In this document: positions 16,288 through 24,479 of the stretch, in pieces
How positions within the stretch are numbered: the first letter of the stretch is position 1
Layout of the letters: the number at the start of each line of letters is the position of its first letter
Assembly: GCA_002238685.1 (NCBI GenBank)
Contig: MPMV01000033.1
Coordinates: 1-47,028, forward strand
DNA from: a bacterium EF100-94H03 bin56
GTDB lineage: Bacteria; Pseudomonadota; Alphaproteobacteria; SP197
DNA: 47,028 nt
Direction of reading: 5' to 3'
Notes under the pieces: model-generated
Database searches by the model: none
Seen by the model: only the letters and a program-made list of their open reading frames with translations
Told to the model about the DNA's origin: nothing
Translations under genes and position numbers: made by a program

Positions 16288-18363
16288 TCAGGGTAGCGCG
16301 AACTCCGCCGCCAGTTCCGTAAGTTCCCGCTTGAAGGGGATGTCCGCGGGCTCCGCGCCCAGTTCGCGGGCGAAGCGGTGGCCTTCGTAGACCGCCGCGG
16401 CGATGGTGGCAGGGCCGTGACAGTCGCCGATCCGGTGGAGTGAGGCAATGCCGGCGTCGCACAGCCGCTCCGCGTTACCGGCAAGCTCGCGATAGAGCGC
16501 ATCGTCGGGCAGGCGCGACGTCACCATCACGATCGAGGCGGCGGCGACCTCGCGGTGCCGCCCGGTGAAGACGCAGGCAAGCGTGGCCACACTGTCGCCG
16601 ACGGCCGCGAGTCTGGCATTGACCTCGATGCCGACGTCGAGCTCGATCAGGCGCGCCTGAATGCGATGCTGCTCCAGGGTAAAGTCGGTCCACGACGACA
16701 CGACGGGATCGGGTGTCGCCAGTGTCACCTCGACACCGTCGCCGCGCAGCTTTTCGGCGATCACGCCGCCCATGTAGTAGTGGTCGTCGTCGTAGACCAG
16801 GACCGGACCCTCGGGCACCACACCTGACATGATGTCGTCGGGCGTGAGCACGCACGCCCCGTCGGCGCCGGGGATCGGAAACTGGTGCGCACGGCCGAAG
16901 CCGTCCTTGCGCCAGCGCGCGCCGGTTGCCACGGCGACGCGGTCTGCGCCGAACTCGAGCACCTGTCCGGCAGTCAGCCGGCTGGCGGGAAAGACCTCGA
17001 CGTTGACCATCTGCCGGATCTGGTGCACCCGGTAGTCTTGCACCCGGCCCCAGGCCGAGAGTCCCGGCAGGCGGCTTTCCCGGGCGACCCGGCCGCCCAG
17101 TTCCTCGGCCGCCTCGGCCAGCGTGACGTCGTAGCCGCGTTGGCCCGCCGCACACGCCGCCTCGAGACCCGCGGGGCCCGCTCCGATGACGAGTACCTTG
17201 TCGTCGCCCGCCTTGCGCGGGATGCGCTCTGGATGCCAACCCTTGCGCCACTCCTCGCCCTTGGTCGGGTTCTGGGTGCAGCGCATGGGTGACAGCATGT
17301 GATCCCAACCGACGCAGATGTTGCAACCGATGCACTCCCTCAAGTCCTCGATCCGTCCCTCCTCGATCTTCCTCGGCAAGAAGGGGTCGGCGATCGAGGG
17401 ACGGGCTGCACCGATCATGTCGAGCACTCCGTTCTTCACGAGCGACACCATGCGGTCCGGCGTGGTGTAGCGCCCGACGCCCACCACGGGTTTGGTAGTG
17501 ACCTGCTTCACGAAGGAGATGAAAGGTTCCTGGAATCCCTCCTCCGCGAAGCGGCTGGTGATGCTGTCGTTCACCCACTCGGCCACGTTGACGTCCCAGA
17601 GATCGGGCAATTCAGCCAGCATCTCGACAATCTCGCGGCCTTCCTTGTCGAATTCCATGCCTTCGGCGCCGCGCCTCTCGTCGACGGCGAAGCGCGCGAC
17701 CACGCCCATCGTGTCGCCGACCGCCTCCTTCGCGTCCTCGATGATTTCGCGGAACAGGCGGACCCGGTTCTCCAGACTGCCGCCGTACTCGTCGGTGCGG
17801 CGGTTGTAGCGCGGCAGCATGAACTGGCCGGCGAGCGAGAGGTTGTGCGCGGCATAGCAGCAGACGATGTCGAAGCCGGCCCGTCTGGCGCGTTTCACGG
17901 CGTCCAGATGCCAGCGTCGATAGTTCCTGATGTCGGTCCTGTCCATGGCGCGGGCCTGCACCGGCGCATTGCCGACCACGGGAATGTGGGACGGGAATAG
18001 CGGCACCTCGCGGCTGTAGGCCGCCGGTGCGGACTTGCCGTTGTGGGTCAGCTCGATCAGCGCGAGGGAGCCGTGTTCGTGGACGGCGTCGCACATGCGT
18101 GCGAGGTAAGGGATATCCTGATCCGACCATAGCCGCCCCTCGGTTGCGCCGGTGATGTCGGCCGATGGGTGGATGTCGATCTGTTCGGTCGAGACCACGG
18201 CCCAGCCACCCTCGGCCTTGACGCCGCGCATCGCCGCCATGCTGGACGGGAACGTGCGCCCCATGCCGTTGCAATGGGGCACCTGATAGAAGCGGTTCCT
18301 CGCCGTAACGGGCCCGATCTCCACGGGCTCGAACAGAATGTCGTAACGGGGATCACGGGACAT
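16288..18363 (-). CDS. Dimethylamine/trimethylamine dehydrogenase-like flavoprotein
   Basis: 691 residues, closely matching the trimethylamine dehydrogenase layout: FMN barrel, 4Fe-4S motif CIGCNICVGW...C, and an ADP/FAD-like C-terminal domain starting VLVIGAGPAGLEAA. Cys31 is the residue that binds FMN covalently, and Tyr170, His173 and Asp266 fit the catalytic triad. Of the cation-binding aromatic bowl, two Trp residues are kept (Trp263 and the Trp after the cluster), but the Tyr60 position is Gln61 and the Trp105 position is Thr106. Gln at that site is reported for dimethylamine and histamine dehydrogenases, so the substrate may not be trimethylamine. The start is the ATG at 18363: AGGAG lies six bases upstream, whereas it abuts the ATG at 18369. 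Confidence 0.85.
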   Translation of the reverse strand: MSRDPRYDILFEPVEIGPVTARNRFYQVPHCNGMGRTFPSSMAAMRGVKAEGGWAVVSTEQIDIHPSADITGATEGRLWSDQDIPYLARMCDAVHEHGSLALIELTHNGKSAPAAYSREVPLFPSHIPVVGNAPVQARAMDRTDIRNYRRWHLDAVKRARRAGFDIVCCYAAHNLSLAGQFMLPRYNRRTDEYGGSLENRVRLFREIIEDAKEAVGDTMGVVARFAVDERRGAEGMEFDKEGREIVEMLAELPDLWDVNVAEWVNDSITSRFAEEGFQEPFISFVKQVTTKPVVGVGRYTTPDRMVSLVKNGVLDMIGAARPSIADPFLPRKIEEGRIEDLRECIGCNICVGWDHMLSPMRCTQNPTKGEEWRKGWHPERIPRKAGDDKVLVIGAGPAGLEAACAAGQRGYDVTLAEAAEELGGRVARESRLPGLSAWGRVQDYRVHQIRQMVNVEVFPASRLTAGQVLEFGADRVAVATGARWRKDGFGRAHQFPIPGADGACVLTPDDIMSGVVPEGPVLVYDDDHYYMGGVIAEKLRGDGVEVTLATPDPVVSSWTDFTLEQHRIQARLIELDVGIEVNARLAAVGDSVATLACVFTGRHREVAAASIVMVTSRLPDDALYRELAGNAERLCDAGIASLHRIGDCHGPATIAAAVYEGHRFARELGAEPADIPFKRELTELAAEFALP

Positions 18364-18419
18364 GGTCATCTCCTAAGCCGGATGCGGTCAGTCCGGCGAC
18401 AGTTCTGCATGGTTCGCGT

Positions 18420-18540
18420 CTGAAAGGCGGCCCGTCCCGGCGTCGAGGGCACCTTGTCGAGGTGCACGGCGCCGGCCTCGCCATCGATCAGCACCAGATC
18501 GGTAATGGTCCCTCTCACATCGGCCGACAGGGTCCGCATA
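18420..18540 (-). pseudogene. HyuA N-terminal fragment
   Basis: The minus strand reads MRTLSADVRGTITDLVLID followed by a segment ending in KVPSTP. This matches the N-terminal ATP-binding start of HyuA proteins (normally VDxGGTFTDLVLID...KVPSTP), with Arg in place of the first conserved Gly. The match ends abruptly and no downstream HyuA sequence follows, so it is a leftover fragment just upstream of the amine dehydrogenase gene. Confidence 0.6.
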
Positions 18541-18689
18541 ATCTCCTCCCGCATGCGCGGACGAGGATCATGACGGATCGGACAGGATTGACAAGGTGGC
18601 GAAACCCTCACACGCCGGAGTCCGCCGAGCTTCAGTTCCGCCGAACGCACCCGCACATCCGTCTTGACGCGGCGCTCGCCCACGACCAT

Positions 18690-18960
18690 CGCGTGGCCCG
18701 AAGGCAGGCTGATGATGAAGCACACGTTGTCTTCGAACGTGCCGTGGAATTGTCAGGCGTTCCGGTTCACGGGGACGATACGGCCTCGCAGCTCGTCGAT
18801 CGACACTTGGCGCAGGTCGTGCCCGCAGATCCGGACCGTGCCCGACTGGAGATTGCAAGAGCGCAGCGGCAAGCGCCTTCGCCGCAACGTGCACGGGTGC
18901 ACGCAGCGCTCAGGTGCCACACCCCGTACCGGATGGGTCGGCGCCTACGACACGTTGCTC
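18690..18960 (-). pseudogene. ABC-exporter ATPase fragment with internal stop
   Basis: On the minus strand the stretch SGTVRICGHDLRQVSIDEL then RGRIVPVNRNA, a TGA stop, and QFHGTFEDNV matches the region between Walker A and the signature motif of exporter-type ABC ATPases (usual form: SGxVxIDGxDLRxVxxxxLRxxIxxVxQxxxLFxGTIxDNI). Walker A and the signature motif are not found, and the stop sits where the Q-loop would be. It is a decayed piece of a gene otherwise absent from the window. Confidence 0.55.
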
Positions 18961-19061
18961 GATCGGGTTTGGGAGAGGTGCCATCTGAAGCCGCAAGACT
19001 GTTTGCTCCGCTTGCAAGAGAGCATGAGGTCAAAGCTGATACGGGCCTGATCCCGACTCGC

Positions 19062-19359
19062 AAGGATCCGGTTCTCTTGATGACACGCGGTTCGCTTGAG
19101 CGCTAGATACGGAAATGGCGTTCGTTCACGCACCGGCGTTTCCGCACCTCCCCCGGGTCGGCAGGGATTGCGCGCTCGTTGTGCACGCTGTCCTCGCCCT
19201 TGGTGTCGCCCCTTCCCCCACCTCAATCGCACTCGTGACCCGAAGCTGGTTCCTGATTCTGCCGTTCGACCTCGCCTTCGCCACCCTCGCAATCTCGGTT
19301 GCGACCGCCGGACCCGGAGGCTGTGTCAGGGACCGCCCGGCGGGCAGGCCCGGGATGCC
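19062..19359. other. Intergenic stretch upstream of the DMT permease
   Basis: About 300 bases with open frames but no recognisable protein family, no RNA gene and no strong hairpin. Proline/arginine-rich translations on the plus strand look like out-of-frame noise. It should hold the promoter of the permease gene. Confidence 0.4.
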
Positions 19360-20289
19360 ATGATGGCCGTCGCTCGGCCTTCGCTCCTGCCGCGCCTGTT
19401 CCTCCTGATGATGGTCGCGCTCCCCGCGTCCGCCTTCCTCGTCCTTTTGCGCGTTGCCACCGAGGGAGGGGTTCCCTTCCTCGGCTTCGTGTTCTGGCAG
19501 TGCCTCGCCGGTGCGGCAATGACCGGGGCCGCTCTTCTGGCGAGGAGACAGTCCGTGCCGCTGTCCGTGCCTCACCTGCGCTACTACACGGTGTCGGCGC
19601 TCTTCGGGCTCGTGATCCCCTATGTCGCCATGACCCTGGCTTCACCTCACCTGCCTGTCGGCGTCATGAGTCTCGCGATGGCGATCGAGCCGGCCCTCAC
19701 CTACCTGGTCGCACTCGTGCTGCTGCTCGAGAGATACCGCTGGATTCGCTTTGTCGGACTTCTGATCGGTGTCGCAGGCCTGATGCTCACGGTGTTGCCG
19801 GAAACCAGTCTGCCGTCGCGTGCCATGGTTCCCTGGGTCGCGGTCGCGCTTGTCGTCCCCGTTGGCTGGGCACTCTGGGCCAACTGGATGGCCCGTGACT
19901 GGCCGCCCGAGACAGAATCGATGGCGATCTCGTTTGCCATGATGGCCGGGGGCGCGGCGATCCTGCTGGTGCCCGTCGTCTGGCTGGACCAGCTCTGGTG
20001 GTTCGATGCCGAACGCCTGCATCTCTGGTGGCTCGTCCCGCTCTTCGGTGCGCTGAACGTCTGGCTTTGGCTCGCGTCGTTCGAGACCATCCGCATTGCA
20101 GGGCCTGTGTTCTACGCCACCTGGACCTTTGCTGCCACGCCGATGATCATCGGCGCGGGCATCGTCGTCTTTGGCGAGCAGCACAGCGTGTGGATCTGGA
20201 CGGCCTTCGCCCTTCTCCTCTTGAGCCTGTGCCTCGTCAACGTCAGGAATGGTCAGGCGCCATCGACGGCGCGCACATTCGGGAGTTGA
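19360..20289 (+). CDS. DMT-superfamily (EamA) permease
   Basis: 309 residues with about ten hydrophobic helices in two homologous halves, as in EamA/RhaT drug-metabolite transporters. The second half contains the YLVALVLLLERYRWIRFVGLLIGVAGL motif (an E followed by a helix start), and the C-terminus has the matching VVFGEQHSVWIWTAFALLL pair. The frame is open 88 codons upstream with arginine- and proline-rich sequence unlike a membrane protein, so the ATG at 19360 (next to a second ATG at 19363) is chosen. Family members export amino acids or metabolites; the substrate is unknown. Confidence 0.82.
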   Translation: MMAVARPSLLPRLFLLMMVALPASAFLVLLRVATEGGVPFLGFVFWQCLAGAAMTGAALLARRQSVPLSVPHLRYYTVSALFGLVIPYVAMTLASPHLPVGVMSLAMAIEPALTYLVALVLLLERYRWIRFVGLLIGVAGLMLTVLPETSLPSRAMVPWVAVALVVPVGWALWANWMARDWPPETESMAISFAMMAGGAAILLVPVVWLDQLWWFDAERLHLWWLVPLFGALNVWLWLASFETIRIAGPVFYATWTFAATPMIIGAGIVVFGEQHSVWIWTAFALLLLSLCLVNVRNGQAPSTARTFGS

Positions 20290-20404
20290 CGTCCTGCATG
20301 CGTCAGTAGCATGGCGAGTGCACCGGCACGTCGCAGCGCGCAGCGGCGAAATCAAGCCGCTGTTTGATGATCGGCGCCTCGACCGTGTCGCGGCGGCGGA
20401 TCAG

Positions 20405-20936
20405 TCATTCGTGGAGACCGTACAGGCTCAAGACGTTGTCGGGATGCTGGCAGGGGCGGCGCAGGGTTGCGTCGAATCCCAGATCGGCGCGGTAGACCGC
20501 CTCGGCCTCCCCGCAGCGACCCTGCTCCATTGGAAGCGCCCCGAGTGCGTGGCGGGTCGGTTGCATCCAGGCCCAGTCGCCGTCATCGACCTCGGGGTAA
20601 CGCCAGACCAGGGCCGCGCAAAGCGCCTTCTCGACCGCAGTCGCGCCTTGCGAGCAGGTCACGGCTGAGCCGGCTTCCGAACAGACACGCGGCTCGCTCC
20701 TCTTCACCGAAATCGGCCCAGGGCTTGTTGCGGTTCGGCCCGACGGCGTAGGCGAGGCCCCGGTGCCCCATGCAGCAGCCGGAATCCGCCCCCAGGACCT
20801 TCTCGAAGCAGGCGACCGCTTCCTCGTGGTTGAATCCGTAGGTCCACGCCAGACGTCTGTCGAACCAGACCTGCACCTCGGTCGAAGCCGTGGTGACGGG
20901 AAAGCGGTAGGACCCCAGGTCGAAGTAGTCGCTCAT
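20405..20936 (-). pseudogene. Broken TPR-repeat protein gene
   Basis: The N-terminal part begins MSDYFDLGSYRFPVTTASTE and continues with WTYGFNHEEAVACFEKVLGADSGCCMGHRGLAYAVGPNRNKPW, the start of a family of long cytosolic TPR proteins. The matching C-terminal pieces (ALGALPMEQGRCGEAEAVYRADLGFDATL and HPDNVLSLYGLHE) sit in another frame only about 250 bases later. The family is usually several hundred residues long, so most of the middle is deleted and the frame is broken. No function is expected. Confidence 0.65.
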
Positions 20937-21135
20937 CGTGTCCTCTCCCGGCGCGATGGGGCGACACCCTGATCGGTGATCAGAGAATTGCCGAGTGCCG
21001 ATTTCGTGCCATGTTGAGGATCTCTTGGCATCCGTCTGCCAGCACCGGCCTCACCCCATTGGTGAACATTCCGGATCAGGCGGCGCACTGGTCGTAGACG
21101 AGCACCTCTTCGGCCGAGCCAGGGAGCCAGTTTCG

Positions 21136-22066
21136 TTACCGGAAGAGCCTTTCGAGCGCGTCGCGCTGGGCCTCGTGTTTCTGGGGATTCACCTGCTTGA
21201 GTTTTTTCAGGTTGATCAGCTTCCAGCGAACCGCCGGGAGGTCAGCGGCCTGGGGCAAGCCGATCAGGCGGAAGTCTGGCTCCGCATCGTGAAGGGAGAG
21301 CAGGAAGGCCGCGACGTCGCCGTTCAATCGAGAACCAATGTCTGCGTGCAGACGGCGGCTCGTATCGATCAGGGCGTCCCAGGATACCGGATGGCGAATC
21401 ATCCCTTCGAACTCTGCCCCATAGAGCTTCTCCCTCAGAGGCGCTGAGGGCGCCAACAGTTCGTGCATCGGACGGCCGGAGCTCGCCACATAGACCAAGA
21501 ACGTTCGGAAGAGGTCTGTTGTCAGGCCTTCGTTCTCAAAGAGGAGCATTACGTCGAAGAGGTCGCGCGGATGCTGGCGATCGAGTGCCGCATGAAGCTT
21601 GCCGGCGTAGAGATCCTCGATGCGCCAGAACGGTCGTCTCGACGAAGCCGAATTGCTCTGTCACCGCCTCCGAAGTGATCATCGTCCGGGCCGGATACAC
21701 CGCCCCTGGCGTCACCGGAGAGGTCTCGATCTTGATCTGTGCCTGGCCATCGCTCACCATGATGCGCGTGTTGGCGTTTCCGCCACCCGGGACGCGGCGC
21801 GCCTCGATCCGTGGGTTGCGGCGGGTTATGGCCACCATGACGCGGCCGAGGGCATCGTCGATTCCCTCGAGCGACGATTGGCGGTCCGCCACTGGCAGGT
21901 AGGTCAAGTCGATATCGACAGACAGCCTTGGCATGTCCCGGTAGAACAAGTTGATGGCGGTACCGCCCTTGAGCGCGAACACGGTCTCGTTGGCGACATC
22001 CTGCAGCGTGCTCAGGAGCAGGCGAACCTGCGCCACGTATCGGTCAAGCATCCGCGTCTGCCGCAT
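21136..22066 (-). pseudogene. abiEii: AbiEii-type nucleotidyltransferase toxin, frameshifted
   Basis: The first part (to about residue 147) carries the nucleotidyltransferase core: LKGGTAINL and then DIDLTYL. After FGFVETTVL the frame breaks. One base earlier in frame the sequence continues IEDLYAGKLHAALDRQHPRDLFDVMLLFENEGL, which holds the family's later Lys and Asp motifs. Removing one base near 21623-21627 (a G in CTGGCGCATC) gives a 309-residue protein. AbiEii transfers nucleotides to tRNA acceptor ends in characterised cases. As written, the toxin is truncated before its later motifs. It overlaps the antitoxin gene by 23 bases, the usual abiE order. A sequencing error is the alternative explanation. 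Confidence 0.7.
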
Positions 22067-22886
22067 GCGATGTCCCGGGCAGGAATGCTTCGGGCACGTA
22101 GATGCGGTAGGCGGGGTGAAGTCTGCCGCCCTCTACCAGGGCCCGCGGACCGGACCCGAAGTCGATCAGTGACGCGTCCAGGTGCTTTCGCCACGCGTGC
22201 CGGTGCTTGTCGGCAAACACGAAGAACAGCCTTCGCACCTTCACGCTGCGGCACGCCGTCAGGAGTGCCATCAGCCGGCGGGGCCGGAGCGACATCAGCC
22301 CCTCGAAGACCTTGTCGAGGCTCTCGAAGGTCGTGTTTCGCGGCAGCTCGTCCAGGGCCTCAAGGATGGCGCGCTCCGGTGACGATGTCCTGAGGGGCCA
22401 ACGCCACACGTCGACCATGGGCCAGGTTGCCGCGGCCCCGGGACTTGCATCGTCGATACCGAGTGAGTCATCGCCGAAGAGCGTGCGCCGCCGCACAACG
22501 ATCTCGGTCTGCACTGGAAGCCGCTTCAGCCAGGACGGCACCTCCCCGTAGAACTGAACGCGCGATCTTCCTCCGAGTTCCAGGTAATGGGCGTAGCCGG
22601 CCATGTCGAGGGCGCTCTCTCCGCCGAGATGCACGGCGCACTTCATGAGCCACTGCAGGGAGAGAAGCGGTATCGTCCAGGACTCCTCGTAATCGCCTGG
22701 CGCGCCAGTGGGAAATGGACGGCGGTAGACTCCCCGGACGACGCGTTCGAGCCACCCGCGAGCCACATAGTCGTGGATGGACTTGGAGTCGAGCCCCCGG
22801 GCCTTGAGCCATGGCGTATCCACCATGAAACCGGGCGGGACGGTATCCAGGAGCGGTTTCAGCCGTGACGTTCTTTGATGGTTCAT
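22044..22886 (-). CDS. abiEi: AbiEi-type antitoxin and autorepressor
   Basis: 280 residues. The N-terminal region (about 1-75) looks like the AbiEi winged-helix domain (LDTVPPGFMVDTPWLKARGLDSKSIHDYVARGWLERVVRGVYRRP), and the remainder fits the AbiEi C-terminal antitoxin domain (PERAILEALDELP, LRPRRLMALL). AbiEi proteins neutralise AbiEii (type IV system) and repress their own promoter by binding inverted repeats. Three inverted repeats lie at and upstream of the start. The ATG at 22886 begins at the conserved MNHQRTS segment; two further ATGs lie 6 and 9 bases upstream. It appears intact even though the toxin partner is broken. Confidence 0.78.
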   Translation of the reverse strand: MNHQRTSRLKPLLDTVPPGFMVDTPWLKARGLDSKSIHDYVARGWLERVVRGVYRRPFPTGAPGDYEESWTIPLLSLQWLMKCAVHLGGESALDMAGYAHYLELGGRSRVQFYGEVPSWLKRLPVQTEIVVRRRTLFGDDSLGIDDASPGAAATWPMVDVWRWPLRTSSPERAILEALDELPRNTTFESLDKVFEGLMSLRPRRLMALLTACRSVKVRRLFFVFADKHRHAWRKHLDASLIDFGSGPRALVEGGRLHPAYRIYVPEAFLPGTSHAADADA

Positions 22887-22896
22887 AGCCATCAAA
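22874..22896. promoter_or_regulatory. Inverted repeat over the abiEi start codon
   Basis: Perfect 8 bp arms (22874-22881 and 22889-22896) with a 7 base spacer. The repeat covers the ATG cluster that starts abiEi on the minus strand. It could act as an operator or as an RNA hairpin that hides the ribosome-binding region. Confidence 0.55.
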
Positions 22897-22908
22897 TTTG
22901 CATAAATT

Positions 22909-22935
22909 CAAAATATGTGCAAGAGGCATATTTTG
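22909..22935. promoter_or_regulatory. AT-rich inverted repeat, candidate AbiEi operator
   Basis: Perfect 9 bp arms CAAAATATG (22909-22917) and CATATTTTG (22927-22935) with a 9 base spacer, 20-50 bases upstream of the abiEi start in a locally AT-rich stretch that probably contains the promoter. Characterised AbiEi proteins bind inverted repeats in their own promoter, so this is the best operator candidate. Confidence 0.6.
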
Positions 22936-22948
22936 TGAAGGGCGCATG

Positions 22949-22969
22949 TACATGGTCCAGAACCATGTA
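22949..22969. promoter_or_regulatory. Second inverted repeat, candidate AbiEi operator
   Basis: Perfect 8 bp arms TACATGGT (22949-22956) and ACCATGTA (22962-22969) with a 5 base spacer. Its half-site sequence differs from the AT-rich repeat next to it, so the two may bind different proteins or one may be fortuitous. Confidence 0.5.
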
Positions 22970-23317
22970 ATACGAGCACGTTCAAAATTATCGTGTCGAG
23001 CAAGCTATCGACTTCGGGCTGAGGGAAATGACACGCCCGATGGCAAACTGCGCCGCCGCAAGCTTGTCGTGGATGGCCCGGTGCGCGGCAGTCCGATTGC
23101 GGACATGGAGACGGTGATGGGAGCCATGGAGCTGGATGGCATAGCAAATCAGCCAGTCATGGGATGTCGTCCACTTTCTCGAAGACTGCGCGCACCTGAC
23201 GGCCGGGGCAGGTTCAATGCAGTCCTCGTCGATTCGCGTGGCAGAGCAGCCTCTTCGGTCTCGATCCTGAACCGGGGATCGCCGCCCGGGCGCTCATTCA
23301 CATGGAACGGAGTGCGG
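22970..23317. other. Non-coding stretch with a possible decayed ORF
   Basis: About 350 bases without an intact gene. On the minus strand, 23045-23190 reads as VFEKVDDIP, a frame slip, then HDWLICYAIQLHGSHHRLHV and HRAIHDKLAAAQFAIG. This looks like protein-coding sequence but I do not recognise the family. It may be the tail of a lost gene. Confidence 0.3.
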
Positions 23318-24355
23318 CTATCCGGATGCGGGATGGCCCCACGTGTCGCCGAGCCTGTAGCCCTCGGGCCAGGGGTCGTCGGGGTCGAGAAGGTGCTGGT
23401 GGATCCCGGTAATCCAGGCTCGCCCGGTGACTTCCGGGATGATGGCGGGAATCGACCCCACCCGTGTGGTGCGGATGATCCTGCCTTTGAAGCGCGAACC
23501 GATGATCGAGCGGGCCTGGAAGATGTCGCCGGTCTCCATGGCGCCCCGGGCGTGGAGCAGGGCCATGCGGGCCGACACGGCGGTGCCGGTGGGCGACCTG
23601 TCGATCCTGCCGGGCCTGATGGCAACGGCCTGCCGCGATTCGATGACGTCATCGGCCCTGTCGAGAGGTCCGGCAAGGAGGCAGAACGACAGGCGGTCTC
23701 TCTCCGTCAACTGCGGGTGACGAAAGCCGATCCGGTCGTTGGCGGCCTCGAGTATCCGCATGCCGCAGCTGGCCAGGCGCCCCGCTTCGGATTCGGCGAT
23801 GGAAAAACCGAGTTCGGCGGCATCGACGATCACGAAACTGTCGCCACCGAAGGCGGTATCCACGGTCAGGCAACCGATGCCTGGAACCTCCAGGTGGATG
23901 TCGGTCTTCACCGCGAACGAAGGCAGGTTCTCGAGGGTAATGGAACGTGCCCTGCCGTCGCGGCAGGCGGCGCGGATCCTTACCAGCCCGCCCGGCGCCT
24001 CGAGAATGAACGTGGTCTCCGGCTCCTGCATCGCGATGATGCCCGTCTCGAGGAGGACCGTTGCCACACAGATTGTGTTCGATCCCGACATCGGCGGCGT
24101 GTCTTCGGGTTCCATGATGACAAAGCCCATGCGGGCATCGGGGTGTTTCGCCGGCACCAGGAGGTTGACATGACGGAACACACCGCCGCGGGGCTCGTTG
24201 AGAAGAAGATTCCAGAGCCTGCGGTCGCGGGCGAGGAACCCTGCCTGCTCGCGCAGCGTGTCGCCAGGTGGCGGCTCGACTCCGCCGACGATGACGTCCC
24301 CGACCTCGCCTTCCGCATGCGCCGAAACGACATGGATGGCCCGTGTGCTCCGCAT
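23318..24355 (-). CDS. Proline racemase-family enzyme with Ser/Thr catalytic pair
   Basis: 345 residues from ATG 24355, chosen because MRSTRAIHVVSAHAEGEVGDVIVGG is the conserved family N-terminus; a GGGGGA motif lies upstream. In proline racemase and 4-hydroxyproline 2-epimerase the two acid/base residues are cysteines; in trans-3-hydroxyproline dehydratase the second is Thr. Here the first site reads PPMSGSNT (Ser90) and the second DRSPTGTA (Thr256), so both cysteines are missing. It could be a dehydratase or an epimerase of altered mechanism acting on a hydroxyproline-type compound. It is divergent from the RutE-like gene across 124 bases. A decayed paralogue lies near 16.1 kb. Confidence 0.8.
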   Translation of the reverse strand: MRSTRAIHVVSAHAEGEVGDVIVGGVEPPPGDTLREQAGFLARDRRLWNLLLNEPRGGVFRHVNLLVPAKHPDARMGFVIMEPEDTPPMSGSNTICVATVLLETGIIAMQEPETTFILEAPGGLVRIRAACRDGRARSITLENLPSFAVKTDIHLEVPGIGCLTVDTAFGGDSFVIVDAAELGFSIAESEAGRLASCGMRILEAANDRIGFRHPQLTERDRLSFCLLAGPLDRADDVIESRQAVAIRPGRIDRSPTGTAVSARMALLHARGAMETGDIFQARSIIGSRFKGRIIRTTRVGSIPAIIPEVTGRAWITGIHQHLLDPDDPWPEGYRLGDTWGHPASG

Positions 24356-24479
24356 CCGTCCCCCGGTGAGAGAATTGCCGGATGGAGGGTGACCTTCGCT
24401 CCTTCGTGACGTCAAGACGGCAGGTGCCGGGACGGGGGCGGCGTGGCAGGATGGGAGCGGTTGAACGAGGAGTGTGCGG

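Noticed and set aside
22898..24409. A 503-codon plus-strand frame over the proline racemase-family gene
   Set aside because: Antisense shadow with no recognisable domain; the minus strand shows the full racemase fold with conserved N-terminus.
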